Assembly (NCBI RefSeq): GCF_000467185.1
Contig: NZ_BATM01000048.1
Coordinates: 1-36,124 of the forward strand
Direction: 5' to 3'
Origin: Vibrio ezurae NBRC 102218
Lineage (GTDB): Bacteria > Pseudomonadota > Gammaproteobacteria > Enterobacterales > Vibrionaceae
Length of the DNA: 36,124 bases
Below, in pieces: positions 1 through 8,092 of this stretch. The translations under genes and the position numbers were made by a program. The notes below the pieces were generated by a model. The model saw only the letters and a program-made list of their open reading frames with translations. It had not been told where the DNA came from and did not search any database. Positions within the stretch are counted from its first letter, which is position 1. Every line of letters begins with the position of its first letter.

Positions 1-63
1 CCCAGTTTAGCCTAGTTTCGCCTTTGAAATATGCAGGCTCTTTTCTTTCAAATAGATATAAAA

Positions 64-89
64 AGACCCGCACATTTAGGTGCAGGTCT
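64..89 (-). terminator. Rho-independent terminator after dapD
   Basis: Read on the minus strand, AGACCTGCAC pairs with GTGCGGGTCT (one G-T pair) around a six-base loop and runs straight into a T-rich stretch (TTTTTATAT). It starts about 30 nt past the dapD stop codon, the usual place for a transcript end. Confidence 0.8.
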
Positions 90-119
90 ATGCTGTCAGT
101 CTTGTTCTAATCGCAGTGA

Positions 120-1151
120 TTAGTTATTGCTGTGCAATTCGCTGTTTAGCTCAACGGCAGATTTATTGGTAAGACACTCAATAATACCGGTTTGAGAATT
201 ACGGCGGAATAGTAGGTCAGATTTGCCTGCAAGATCGCGCGCCTTAACCACTTCAACTTCTTTGCCGCTGTTGTCTAGCATGCGCACTTTAGTACCTGCT
301 GTTACGTACAAACCAGACTCAATCGTACAACGATCACCTAGTGGGAAGCCAAGACCGGCATTAGCACCGAGTAGGCTATTTTCACCGATAGAGATAACAA
401 CTTTACCGCCACCAGATAGTGTACCCATGATAGAAGCGCCACCGCCGATATCAGAACCGTTGCCAACCATAACGCCAGCAGAGATACGACCTTCAACCAT
501 GCTCACGCCTGTAGTACCTGCGTTGAAGTTAATGAAGCCTTCATGCATAACAGTTGTGCCGTTACCCACATGTGCGCCAAGGCGAACACGAGAAGTATCT
601 GCAATGCGAACACCTGCTGGAACAATGTAGTCGACCATTTTAGGGAACTTATCAACGCAATCTACGCTCAGTGCGCGACGGGCAAGACGAGCTTCGATTT
701 GACGATCAGCAAGTTCAGGAAGATCGATCGGGCCTTCGTTTGTCCATGCAATGTTGTGTAGCAGACCAAAAATACCGTCAAGTACAATGCCGTGAGGCTG
801 AGCCAGACGGTGAGAGATCAGTTGTAGCTTCAAGAAACCTTCAGCAACAGTTTGAGGTTTTTCATCACTGGCTAAGATAACAACAACAAGAGGTTGGCTA
901 GATTGCGCCGCTTTTGCTGCAAAGTCAGCACTTGCTGCTTGGCCATTGCTTTCAAATACGCCAGCAAGCTCAGTGCATTGCTCTGGAGTAATCTCGATGC
1001 TTTGATTACCTTCGGTGTAACCCACCACTTGTTTAACTGCAGCAACAAGTTCAGTTGCTGGTGACAGTAGTGGGGTTGGGAAGAAAGCTTCAATAATTTT
1101 GTTATCTCGGTTTTTAGTTGCGCTACCGAGTGCCAGTGCGAAGAAAGACAT
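120..1151 (-). CDS. dapD: 2,3,4,5-tetrahydropyridine-2,6-dicarboxylate N-succinyltransferase
   Basis: Transfers succinyl from succinyl-CoA to tetrahydrodipicolinate in the succinylase branch of diaminopimelate/lysine synthesis, feeding peptidoglycan and lysine in the cytoplasm. The 343-residue protein is the long DapD form found in Vibrio and Pseudomonas, not the ~274-residue enterobacterial form. The C-terminal half (about residues 180-300) shows the glycine- and hydrophobic-rich hexapeptide pattern of a left-handed beta helix (GAHVGNGTTVMHEGFINFNA, then ISAGVMVGNGSDIGGGASI), where the active site of trimeric acyltransferases sits. I chose the ATG at 1151 because GGAG lies 8 nt upstream; a TTG codon directly before it (1154) is in frame but adds only one residue. 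Single gene with its own terminator at 64-89. Confidence 0.97.
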   Translation of the reverse strand: MSFFALALGSATKNRDNKIIEAFFPTPLLSPATELVAAVKQVVGYTEGNQSIEITPEQCTELAGVFESNGQAASADFAAKAAQSSQPLVVVILASDEKPQTVAEGFLKLQLISHRLAQPHGIVLDGIFGLLHNIAWTNEGPIDLPELADRQIEARLARRALSVDCVDKFPKMVDYIVPAGVRIADTSRVRLGAHVGNGTTVMHEGFINFNAGTTGVSMVEGRISAGVMVGNGSDIGGGASIMGTLSGGGKVVISIGENSLLGANAGLGFPLGDRCTIESGLYVTAGTKVRMLDNSGKEVEVVKARDLAGKSDLLFRRNSQTGIIECLTNKSAVELNSELHSNN

Positions 1152-1251
1152 CAATTAATCTCCATATATTGTGTTTTTAGCACGAACTACCACCTATTTT
1201 TATGCGTTAAGGTGAGTAGACGTACCTCTCAAGTTTTGTTGATAGCCTTAC

Positions 1252-1280
1252 ACTATAATAAGCACAAGCAGGCGTGAAAA
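1252..1280 (-). promoter_or_regulatory. Possible sigma70 promoter of dapD
   Basis: On the minus strand TTTTCA (1275-1280) and TATAGT (1252-1257) are separated by 17 nt. The -10 is good and the -35 weak. It lies about 100 nt upstream of the dapD start in an otherwise gene-free 220-nt gap. Pattern match only. Confidence 0.35.
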
Positions 1281-1309
1281 GAGCTAAATGACGAAAACTG
1301 ATAATAAAG

Positions 1310-1346
1310 CGCCTTGCCAACGCTCGGGTATTGAGCAAGCAAGGCG
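1310..1346 (-). terminator. Terminator-like hairpin after the marC-family gene
   Basis: CGCCTTGC (1310-1317) pairs with GCAAGGCG (1339-1346), and an inner GCTC (1322-1325)/GAGC (1333-1336) stem closes the loop. On the minus strand it is followed by CTTTATTATC, a modest T-rich tail. It lies 26 nt past the stop of the gene at 1372-2016. Confidence 0.65.
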
Positions 1347-1371
1347 ATATTTGGTCAAGTAAGCAGTGTAA

Positions 1372-2016
1372 TTAGACAAACAACGCGATGTAAGCTTGAT
1401 GGATACCTTCAATCAACATCTGCATGCCAATAACCGCCAGTATTAAACCCATCATACGAGTAATTACGTTTAGCGCGCTCGGTCCAATAGCTCGAACAAA
1501 CTGCTCTCCAGAGACAAACAGTGCGTAGGTCAGTCCACAAAGCAGTCCAAAGGAGATAATGGTAATAATAACTTCAAAGTTGCCACCAACCGCTGCAAAG
1601 TTCATTGCGGTAGCAATGGTTCCGGGGCCTGCAAGGATAGGCATAGCAAGAGGGGATACGCCAATACTCAGCGCCGCTTCTTTTTGCGCTATGGTGTGAC
1701 TGGCCGATTTTTCTGGCTTATGGTGTTCGTTATTACCGCGCAACATGTTCAGACCAATCATAAATACCAAAATACCGCCGGTAATTCTGAGGGCGTATAA
1801 AGTGATACCAAACAGGTCAAAGATGAGCTTTCCTGAAATAGCGAATATGGTGACGATAATAAAAGCAATAATGCAAGAGCGCAGTGCTATAGACTTTACT
1901 GTTTGATGATCGTTGCCACGAGTCAAACCGATGAAGATAGGTGTATTAGCGATTGGGTTCATGATAGCAAAAAAGCCCATGAACACAGCTAGGGCATGTA
2001 CGATAAGGTCTTTCAT
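1372..2016 (-). CDS. MarC family integral membrane protein (UPF0056)
   Basis: A 214-residue inner-membrane protein with about six hydrophobic segments and the family hallmark near the N-terminus, FFAIMNPIANTPIFIGLT, plus a second conserved loop SPLAMPILAGPGTIATAM near residues 120-140. The MarC/YchE/YhgN family is annotated as NAAT-type (neutral amino acid) transporters by classification, but physiological substrates are uncertain and the old link to multiple antibiotic resistance was not upheld. AAAGGA precedes the ATG at a good distance. That SD and start codon are exactly complementary to a segment just downstream of yebG (see 2015-2093). No terminator is visible between yebG and this gene, so transcription from yebG could read in. 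Confidence 0.9.
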   Translation of the reverse strand: MKDLIVHALAVFMGFFAIMNPIANTPIFIGLTRGNDHQTVKSIALRSCIIAFIIVTIFAISGKLIFDLFGITLYALRITGGILVFMIGLNMLRGNNEHHKPEKSASHTIAQKEAALSIGVSPLAMPILAGPGTIATAMNFAAVGGNFEVIITIISFGLLCGLTYALFVSGEQFVRAIGPSALNVITRMMGLILAVIGMQMLIEGIHQAYIALFV

Positions 2017-2093
2017 ATAGTCCTTTGTAAGGTAATTAGCAATCTATCTTGCAGTTTGGAAGTAGAGATACCCTATATGATAAAGGACTATAT
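2015..2093 (-). promoter_or_regulatory. Perfect 12-bp inverted repeat covering the marC-family RBS
   Basis: ATATAGTCCTTT (plus-strand 2015-2026) and AAAGGACTATAT (2082-2093) are exact reverse complements 55 nt apart. In a minus-strand transcript starting at or above yebG, the arm just after the yebG stop can pair with AAAGGACUAUAU, which contains the Shine-Dalgarno and the first two bases of the start codon of the gene at 1372-2016. The complementarity is seen; translational control is an inference. Confidence 0.55.
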
Positions 2094-2106
2094 TAGTTAC
2101 GGCTAC

Positions 2107-2406
2107 TTATGCAGCGTCAGAAGTTGCTGAGTTGACATCATCCTGACTAACAACCTTTGGTTTTTTCGGTGTTGGCTTACGTTTTGCGCCCAAAGCGTAC
2201 AAAACTTCTTCTTTGTGCTTAGCTAAGTACATAGAAAGCTCTTCTTGTTGGGCTTCATCGGTGATGATTTCGCTATTTCCTAATAGAGTAAATAGTTCAT
2301 CAGCCATATCCAGCATCTTGTCATATGCGTCCGCTTCGGCTTTTGAGGTAAAAGTCATCTTTTCTTCTCCGTTGCGTTCTACCACGTACTTGACGATAAC
2401 AGCCAT
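2107..2406 (-). CDS. yebG: YebG family DNA damage-inducible protein
   Basis: A 99-residue protein matching E. coli YebG along its N-terminal two thirds: MAVIVKYVVERNGEEKMTFT, then the SKAEADAYDKMLDMADELF segment and a lysine/proline-rich tail (KRKPTPKKPKVV). In E. coli YebG is SOS-induced and controlled by LexA; its molecular role is not settled. GAGGA lies just upstream of the ATG. A LexA-box-like sequence at 2442-2461 sits 35 nt upstream, which fits SOS control here too. The next gene downstream on the same strand is the MarC-family gene, 90 nt away with no terminator visible. Confidence 0.93.
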   Translation of the reverse strand: MAVIVKYVVERNGEEKMTFTSKAEADAYDKMLDMADELFTLLGNSEIITDEAQQEELSMYLAKHKEEVLYALGAKRKPTPKKPKVVSQDDVNSATSDAA

Positions 2407-2441
2407 GGTCCATCCTCATAAATTGATTGTTAATAATTGAA

Positions 2442-2461
2442 TACTGGTTATTTATACATTA
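2442..2461 (-). promoter_or_regulatory. LexA box (SOS operator) of yebG
   Basis: Plus-strand TACTGGTTATTTATACATTA compared with the consensus TACTG-N10-CAGTA: the left half is perfect and the right half (CATTA) has one mismatch. The spacer is A/T-rich as expected. It overlaps a TATAAA-like -10 element on the minus strand, so LexA binding would block the yebG promoter. Confidence 0.75.
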
Positions 2462-2490
2462 AATCACGCGCTACAGTCTAGCTGAGTTGC

Positions 2491-3396
2491 TTATTTTGTG
2501 CAGTGAGCGCTCAATCGCCACTCAAGACTGTATTGTAAAAATGCCGCCAGCAGTGGATTTAAATACTTATCTTTATGCAGCACAATTTGCATGGTTCTAT
2601 CTAAGGGTAAATCAATATCGAGCTTGCTGATTTTTCCAGCTTTGAGTGCGCTATCAATTGAAAGCTCAGATAAACAGGCTAACCCTAACCCTGCTGCAAC
2701 ACCATTGATGATCGCTTCACTATTACTTAGCTCAAACTCCCCTTGCCACTGGGTTAAATTTTGCGCGATGTGTTGAATAAAATAATCTCTAGAGCCAGAG
2801 CCTTGCTCTCTTAACAGCCAGTTATTGGCTTCCAGTTCATGAATGGATAGCTTGCTATTTTTCGCTAAAGGGTTGTCTGGCTTACAAATAATGCACATTC
2901 GGTCAAAACCAAATGGATGATGGGTCAGCTTATCTGAGTCTTCATTGCTTTCGATGAGGGCAATATCAATACGGTAATCAATGATTTTTTGACTAAGCAG
3001 GGATGAATTTTCTAGTAAGGTGGTAAAACGCACTGCCGGATGTTGCTGCCTAAAATCTCGAATTAGGTAGGGAAGTAGTTGGTTACCTATTGTATTACTG
3101 GCCCCTACATTCAGTTCACCACTCAATGTATTTGAATCATTAAACAAAGAGGGAATAGCGCGAGCTCGATCCAATAGCTCATCCGCAACGGGCAGTAGAG
3201 TAGAGCCTTCCTTGTTCAAGACAAGGCGATTATTCACCCTATCAAATAATGTATGTCCAAGTTGGTTTTCTAGCTCATTAAGAGATAGACTCACCGCCGC
3301 TTTCGATAGACATAGCGTTTGTGCTGCGCTGGACATAGAGCTTGCTTTGGCAATAGAGGTAAATACTTCGAGTTGTCTTAGGGTAAAAGAAATCAT
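2491..3396 (-). CDS. LysR family transcriptional regulator
   Basis: A 301-residue LTTR. Residues about 4-63 form the winged helix-turn-helix (FTLRQLEVFTSIAKASSMSS, then LSKAAVSLSLNELENQLGHT and LFDR). Residues about 90-295 form the two-lobed co-inducer domain starting GELNVGASNTIGNQLLPYLI. It is transcribed divergently from a TDT-family membrane transporter 119 nt away, the classical LTTR arrangement, so that transporter is the likely target. The DNA-binding and early effector regions resemble the CysB-like/YeiE-type branch, but I cannot assign an effector. No strong Shine-Dalgarno is visible before the ATG. Confidence 0.92.
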   Translation of the reverse strand: MISFTLRQLEVFTSIAKASSMSSAAQTLCLSKAAVSLSLNELENQLGHTLFDRVNNRLVLNKEGSTLLPVADELLDRARAIPSLFNDSNTLSGELNVGASNTIGNQLLPYLIRDFRQQHPAVRFTTLLENSSLLSQKIIDYRIDIALIESNEDSDKLTHHPFGFDRMCIICKPDNPLAKNSKLSIHELEANNWLLREQGSGSRDYFIQHIAQNLTQWQGEFELSNSEAIINGVAAGLGLACLSELSIDSALKAGKISKLDIDLPLDRTMQIVLHKDKYLNPLLAAFLQYSLEWRLSAHCTK

Positions 3397-3515
3397 AAGT
3401 GTTTATTTTTACTTAACGCTAGTTTTGAATCTTTAAATTTTAATAAACATAACTTAAGAATACACTCTTTGCATCAACTTAATGAACAGCGGTTAATAAT
3501 CCGTGGAGTAATCTC
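3397..3515. promoter_or_regulatory. Divergent control region between lysR-type gene and TDT transporter
   Basis: A/T-rich 119-nt gap with three same-orientation ACTTAA hexamers at 3411-3416, 3452-3457 and 3477-3482; the last two are within AACTTAA repeats exactly 25 bp apart. These are candidate regulator half-sites. No convincing -35/-10 pair stands out. CGTGGAG precedes the transporter start. Confidence 0.3.
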
Positions 3516-4481
3516 ATGCAAACACAATCTCGTTTAGCCAATGCACCAACGCCAATGGCGGGTTTGGCCTTAGGTATTGCCAGTTTAGGCTGGAGCCTAG
3601 AAAACTTAGGCGTGTTTGGCGGATATGCACAAACGATAGGCGCTGTAATTGCGGCAACATTATTGCTGATTTTGACCGGTAAATTCTTACTTCATTCGCA
3701 TCTATTAAAGCAAGATTTATCCCATCCTGTAGTGGGGAGTGTTGTGCCCACTTTTGCTATGGCGAGCATGGTGGTGTCGTATGCTATTGGTCAGCATTGG
3801 GCGCTATTCGGCAACATGTTATGGCTCATCTCGGTAATTTTGCACATTATCTTTTTAACGAGCTTTACCTTTCATCGCAGTCAAAATTTTGAGCTTAGCC
3901 ATATGCTGCCGAGTTGGTTTGTACCACCGGTAGGGATTATTGTGGCCGCTTTAACTTACTCAGGCAGTGCCTCTTTACACTGGATTGGCGCGGCGACCTT
4001 ATATTTTGGCATGATTGCCTACGCTATCATGTTGCCGATAATGATTTATCGTTTGATGTTTTCAGAACTCGTGCAAGATGCCGCTAAGCCTACATTGGCA
4101 ATTTTAGCAGCGCCAGCCAGTTTATCATTAGCCGGTTACTTATCATTTGTTGCGTCGCCATCACCACTGATTGTTGCGCTACTGTTTGGTATCGCAATTC
4201 TTATGACAGCCATTATCTACATGGCGTTTTACCGCCTGTTAAAACTGCCGTTTAGCCCAGGTTATGCTGCTTTTACTTTCCCACTGGTGATCAGTGCAAC
4301 CGCTATGTTTAAGGTGGCGGCATGGATGACAAATATGAATATCGCAACAGAGTATGTTCAGCAGGTTCACACTCTAGCGGTACTGGAGTTAGGCGTTGCA
4401 TTTATCATTGTGAGTTACGTGGCAATACAATATTTCAATAATTTATTGATTCAACCAAGGTTGGCAATTAGCAGTAAATAA
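3516..4481 (+). CDS. TDT family transporter (TehA/SLAC1-like)
   Basis: A 321-residue, very hydrophobic protein with about ten predicted membrane helices, typical of the tellurite-resistance/dicarboxylate transporter (TDT) family that includes TehA, Mae1 and the SLAC1 anion channels. Visible features are the early TPMAGLALGIASLGWSLEN segment, HMLPSWFVPPVGIIVAALTY in the middle and a late SPGYAAFTFPLVISATAMFK; helices ending in such proline/phenylalanine-rich turns are usual in this fold. Substrate is unknown: anion or sulfite/thiosulfate-like efflux are possibilities, and nothing here decides. GGAG sits upstream of the ATG. It is divergent from the LysR regulator, its probable controller. recC begins about 75 nt downstream without a clear terminator. 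Confidence 0.85.
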   Translation: MQTQSRLANAPTPMAGLALGIASLGWSLENLGVFGGYAQTIGAVIAATLLLILTGKFLLHSHLLKQDLSHPVVGSVVPTFAMASMVVSYAIGQHWALFGNMLWLISVILHIIFLTSFTFHRSQNFELSHMLPSWFVPPVGIIVAALTYSGSASLHWIGAATLYFGMIAYAIMLPIMIYRLMFSELVQDAAKPTLAILAAPASLSLAGYLSFVASPSPLIVALLFGIAILMTAIIYMAFYRLLKLPFSPGYAAFTFPLVISATAMFKVAAWMTNMNIATEYVQQVHTLAVLELGVAFIIVSYVAIQYFNNLLIQPRLAISSK

Positions 4482-4495
4482 CCTCACATAGCGAC

Positions 4496-4535
4496 ATCAA
4501 TTGCACTAGTGTGTGGTAACATTATTGCAATTGAT
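4496..4535. repeat. 10-bp perfect inverted repeat just before recC
   Basis: ATCAATTGCA (4496-4505) and TGCAATTGAT (4526-4535) are exact reverse complements with a 20-nt spacer. No T-tract follows, so it is a poor terminator; an operator or mRNA hairpin at the recC translation start is possible. Confidence 0.5.
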
Positions 4536-4556
4536 TCAATGGATTGTGAGCCTGCC

Positions 4557-7500
4557 TTGTTTACTGTTTATCATTCAAACCAAATCGATCTTCTTAAGTC
4601 TTTATTGATTGCACTAATTCGCCAGCAACCTCTTGCTTCTCCTTTTGAGCAAGAGCAAATTTTGGTGCAAAGTCCGGGCATGTCGCAATGGCTAAAAATG
4701 GAATTAGCTAAAGAGATGGGGATTGCTGCTAATCTTAATTTCCCGCTACCTGCAACGTTTATTTGGCAGATGTTCATTGAAGTATTGCCGGACGTTCCTC
4801 AGCGCAGCGCATTTAACAAAGAAGCGATGACTTGGAAGTTAATGCAAGTTTTACCCAACAAGCTTGCTGAGCCTGAATTCTCCCCATTAGCTTCTTATCT
4901 AGAGCAAGATGATGACGACTCTAAGCTATTCCAATTAGCGGGAAAAATTGCTGATATCTTCGATGGTTACTTAGTGTACCGCCCCGACTACATTAACGCT
5001 TGGGAGCAAAATGAGCATCCTGATGAGTTACAAGGGCAAGGTCTTTGGCAGGGAATACTGTGGCGAGAGTTATATCAATTTACTCTAGATTTAGAGCAAT
5101 CGGAGTACCATCGTGCCAACCTCTATCAAGATTTTATTGATGCTTTAGCAAATAGCTCTGAGATCAGCAGTAATAATGTGCTCAAACGATTATTTGTGTT
5201 TGGTATTAGCTCATTACCACCTAAATACCTAGAAGCGCTCAAAGCACTGGGGGAGCATATCGATGTGCACCTTATGTTTCACAACCCATGTCGTTACTAT
5301 TGGGGTGATATTAAAGATCCGCGCACATTGTCGAAGATGGCTAACCTAGTCAGACCGAGAATTCGCTGGAATGAACAAGGGATGGAAACCGAGCAAGGCG
5401 TTGCGGTACTTAAAGGCGATATCGAACATAACGCATTACCTGAGTTTCATCATGATGCAATCAGCAACAACTTGTTAGCCTCAATGGGTAAGCAGGGGCG
5501 CGACAATCTGTATTTGTTATCCGATCTTGGCAGTAATGAAGTCGAAGCTTTTGTCGATATTGAGCCAACGTCACTGCTGCATAAAATACAGCAAAACATT
5601 TTGCAATTAGAGCAGCATCAAGACGATTCACAATTGGATCAAAGCACACACAAAGGTTGTGTTTCTGCGCAAGATACTTCGCTCTCTATTCATAGTTGTC
5701 ATAGCGCCACTCGAGAAGTAGAAGTGCTACATGACCAACTTTTGGCGATGTTTAATCAAGATCCCACGCTCAAGCCGCGCGATATCATAGTGATGGTGGC
5801 GGATATCAACGCCTACTCGCCAGCCATTAAAGCTATCTTTGGCAATGCAACCGCAGATAGGCGCATACCTTACTCCATCTCTGATAGAAGTGTTGCTGAA
5901 GAAACCCCAATCTTAAATGCGTTTTTGCAGTTACTGGCACTTCCGAATAGTCGCTGTGGTCGCAGTGAAATGATGGAGATCCTTGAGACACCTGCTATTT
6001 TGCAACGATTTAGCTTGTCAGAAACTGACTTTGATTTGATTAATCTATGGACGCAAGAAGCAGGAATCCGCTGGGGGCTTGATGATGCCACCGCAACTGA
6101 ATTTGAACTGCCAACCTTAAATCAAAATACATGGCTGTTTGGCTTACAACGTATTTTGCTTGGCTACAGCATGTCTTCTACCAACCAAGCTTTTGAGCTG
6201 AGCGAGGGCATTTTAGCCCCGTATGAACAAATAGAAGGTATGCAAGGAGAGCTTGCTGGAAAACTGGCCGCATTTATCGACAAAGTCTTGCATTATCGTA
6301 ACGCGCTGCAAACCCCTCTGCATAGCGCGGATTGGCAAACGCAATTAAACCAGTTAGCCAATGATTTCTTTGAGTTAGACATCGAAAACGAAATCGCCTT
6401 AACCAGTATTCGTGATGCATTGTCTTCACTGACTCAACAAACCTCTGAAGCGGCGTTAACCTCCGAGCTAAGCCATCAAATTATCAGTGAGTATCTACAA
6501 GATAAATTAGATAATTCGCGCATTAGTCAGCGCTTCTTAGCAGGACAAGTAAATTTCTGTACCTTAATGCCAATGCGCTCTATTCCTTTTAAAGTGGTGT
6601 GTTTATTGGGCATGAATGATGGTGTATATCCACGCTCAGTTCCCCTTGAAGGTTTTGACTTAATGTCAGTGAAAACGCGCATTGGGGATAGAAGCCGTCG
6701 AGATGACGATCGTTACCTGTTTTTAGAAGCGCTACTTTCCGCTCAGCAAACGCTATACATTAGCTACATTGGGCAATCAATTTTAGATAATAGTGAGTGC
6801 TTGCCTTCGGTGTTATTGACTGAATTACAAGAGTATTGCGCGCAAAACTATTGTCTGGTCGGTGACCAAGATTTGTCGGTTGATGACTCAGGTGATCAAC
6901 TGGTGAGTCATCTAACCTCATCCCATGCCATGACGCCGTTTAGTAAAGACGCGTTTTTGAATAACGCCAGTTTTGCCTCTGAATGGCTACCTATTGCCAA
7001 TGGCATTTCTTCTATCGAACAAACTACGCCCACGCCACTTACCGATTATTTCTTAGAAAGAGGCAGCGTTACCGAGATTGAATTAGATCAGCTACTCGCT
7101 TTTTGGTCACTGCCGATAAAATATTTCTTCAATCATCGTCTGCAAGTTTGGTTTAACCGCGATAGCGAAATAGTGGAAGACGATGAACCTTTTGCTTTCG
7201 GTGGCTTGGAGCGTTATTTATTACGCGATGAAATCGTCGCCGCTATGCTTGATGGCGGAGAGGCGCAAGTAGAACAAGTGTCTCAATATTATCGCAGCTC
7301 TGGGCAACTGCCGATTGGCGAATTTGGCGATTTGGAAGTGACAGAAAATAAAGCGGCAATGATGGGCTTGGTCTCTGAAATTGAGTTTTACGCTAGTAGT
7401 AAGCAGCCTTCAATTCCGTTGTCTGTCAGTGTTCCTTATGGCGAGCATAATCTTACTATCACGGGGTGGTTAGACAATCACTATGCTTCCGGTTTAGTGA

Positions 7501-7982
7501 ACTATCGAGTGGGTCGCATTCGCTCAAAAGATATTTTACAGGCGTGGATCAAGCACTTGTGTGCTTGTGCATCCAACCAATCGCTAACCAGTCATCTTAT
7601 TGGTATCACCAACAGCAAAGAGGTGGAATATTTTTCCATTGCCGCGATATCAGCGCAAGATGCATTGGATTTTCTGCAAGAACTATTGGCATTGTTCTTT
7701 GAAGGTATGACTCAGCCTCTTGCTTATTTCCCTTATTCAGCGCAAAGCGCCATGCAAGAAATGAGTAAGAAATCACAAAAAAATGATAGTGATGTGGCTC
7801 GCGAAGCGGCTCAAGCTAAGTTCAACTCAAGCTTTTTAGGCGATGACTATAACGCGGGAGAGTCGCAAGATATTTACATACAAAGAGCTTGGCCGCAATG
7901 GGATGATGCATTGGCAGAGTCTGGGTATCGCCTAGCGGAGCGCATTTTCTTGCCAGTACAAGAAAGGTTAATGACCAAGTAA
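4557..7982 (+). CDS. recC: Exodeoxyribonuclease V subunit gamma (RecC)
   Basis: RecC is the Chi-recognising scaffold of the RecBCD helicase-nuclease that resects double-strand ends and loads RecA. From the TTG at 4557 the protein is 1141 residues (E. coli: 1122) and begins LFTVYHSNQIDLL, aligning with the conserved family start VYHSN. The signature stretch QSPGMSQWLKMELAKEMGIA follows at about residue 40, then LPATFIWQMF. In the middle, MRSIPFKVVCLLGMNDGVYP and RRDDDRYLFLEALLSA are conserved remnants of the inactive helicase fold. Start choice: TTG 4557 has GTGAG seven bases upstream and matches the family N-terminus; ATG 4539 or GTG 4509 would add 6 or 16 residues, and the GTG lies inside an inverted repeat. 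Confidence 0.95.
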   Translation: MFTVYHSNQIDLLKSLLIALIRQQPLASPFEQEQILVQSPGMSQWLKMELAKEMGIAANLNFPLPATFIWQMFIEVLPDVPQRSAFNKEAMTWKLMQVLPNKLAEPEFSPLASYLEQDDDDSKLFQLAGKIADIFDGYLVYRPDYINAWEQNEHPDELQGQGLWQGILWRELYQFTLDLEQSEYHRANLYQDFIDALANSSEISSNNVLKRLFVFGISSLPPKYLEALKALGEHIDVHLMFHNPCRYYWGDIKDPRTLSKMANLVRPRIRWNEQGMETEQGVAVLKGDIEHNALPEFHHDAISNNLLASMGKQGRDNLYLLSDLGSNEVEAFVDIEPTSLLHKIQQNILQLEQHQDDSQLDQSTHKGCVSAQDTSLSIHSCHSATREVEVLHDQLLAMFNQDPTLKPRDIIVMVADINAYSPAIKAIFGNATADRRIPYSISDRSVAEETPILNAFLQLLALPNSRCGRSEMMEILETPAILQRFSLSETDFDLINLWTQEAGIRWGLDDATATEFELPTLNQNTWLFGLQRILLGYSMSSTNQAFELSEGILAPYEQIEGMQGELAGKLAAFIDKVLHYRNALQTPLHSADWQTQLNQLANDFFELDIENEIALTSIRDALSSLTQQTSEAALTSELSHQIISEYLQDKLDNSRISQRFLAGQVNFCTLMPMRSIPFKVVCLLGMNDGVYPRSVPLEGFDLMSVKTRIGDRSRRDDDRYLFLEALLSAQQTLYISYIGQSILDNSECLPSVLLTELQEYCAQNYCLVGDQDLSVDDSGDQLVSHLTSSHAMTPFSKDAFLNNASFASEWLPIANGISSIEQTTPTPLTDYFLERGSVTEIELDQLLAFWSLPIKYFFNHRLQVWFNRDSEIVEDDEPFAFGGLERYLLRDEIVAAMLDGGEAQVEQVSQYYRSSGQLPIGEFGDLEVTENKAAMMGLVSEIEFYASSKQPSIPLSVSVPYGEHNLTITGWLDNHYASGLVNYRVGRIRSKDILQAWIKHLCACASNQSLTSHLIGITNSKEVEYFSIAAISAQDALDFLQELLALFFEGMTQPLAYFPYSAQSAMQEMSKKSQKNDSDVAREAAQAKFNSSFLGDDYNAGESQDIYIQRAWPQWDDALAESGYRLAERIFLPVQERLMTK

Positions 7983-8020
7983 GGGTGATTAATTAGACGC
8001 ATAATAGGCATAGCAGATAT

Positions 8021-8092
8021 AGAGGGGGGGCCGTCAGGAATATTATATGTAGGGGTTTTTATACTGACGGCCCAAGGGTCACAGAGACCTCT
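8021..8092. repeat. Structured inverted repeat in the recC-recB gap
   Basis: GGGCCGTCAG (8028-8037) and CTGACGGCCC (8064-8073) form a perfect 10-bp stem around a 26-nt A/T-rich loop. An outer AGAGG (8021-8025)/CCTCT (8088-8092) pairing and a competing GGTC-ACAGA-GACC hairpin flank it. A run of seven G (8024-8030) opens the element, and T-rich sequence (TTATTTCTATATTTT) follows. It could be a recC terminator or attenuator, or the relic of a small mobile repeat. The rest of the 285-nt gap (7983-8267) holds no credible ORF, only a weak palindrome. Confidence 0.55.

Noticed and set aside
223..630. 135-codon open frame on the plus strand opposite dapD
   Set aside because: Antisense to a clear dapD; composition is a proline/threonine-rich shadow without start signals.
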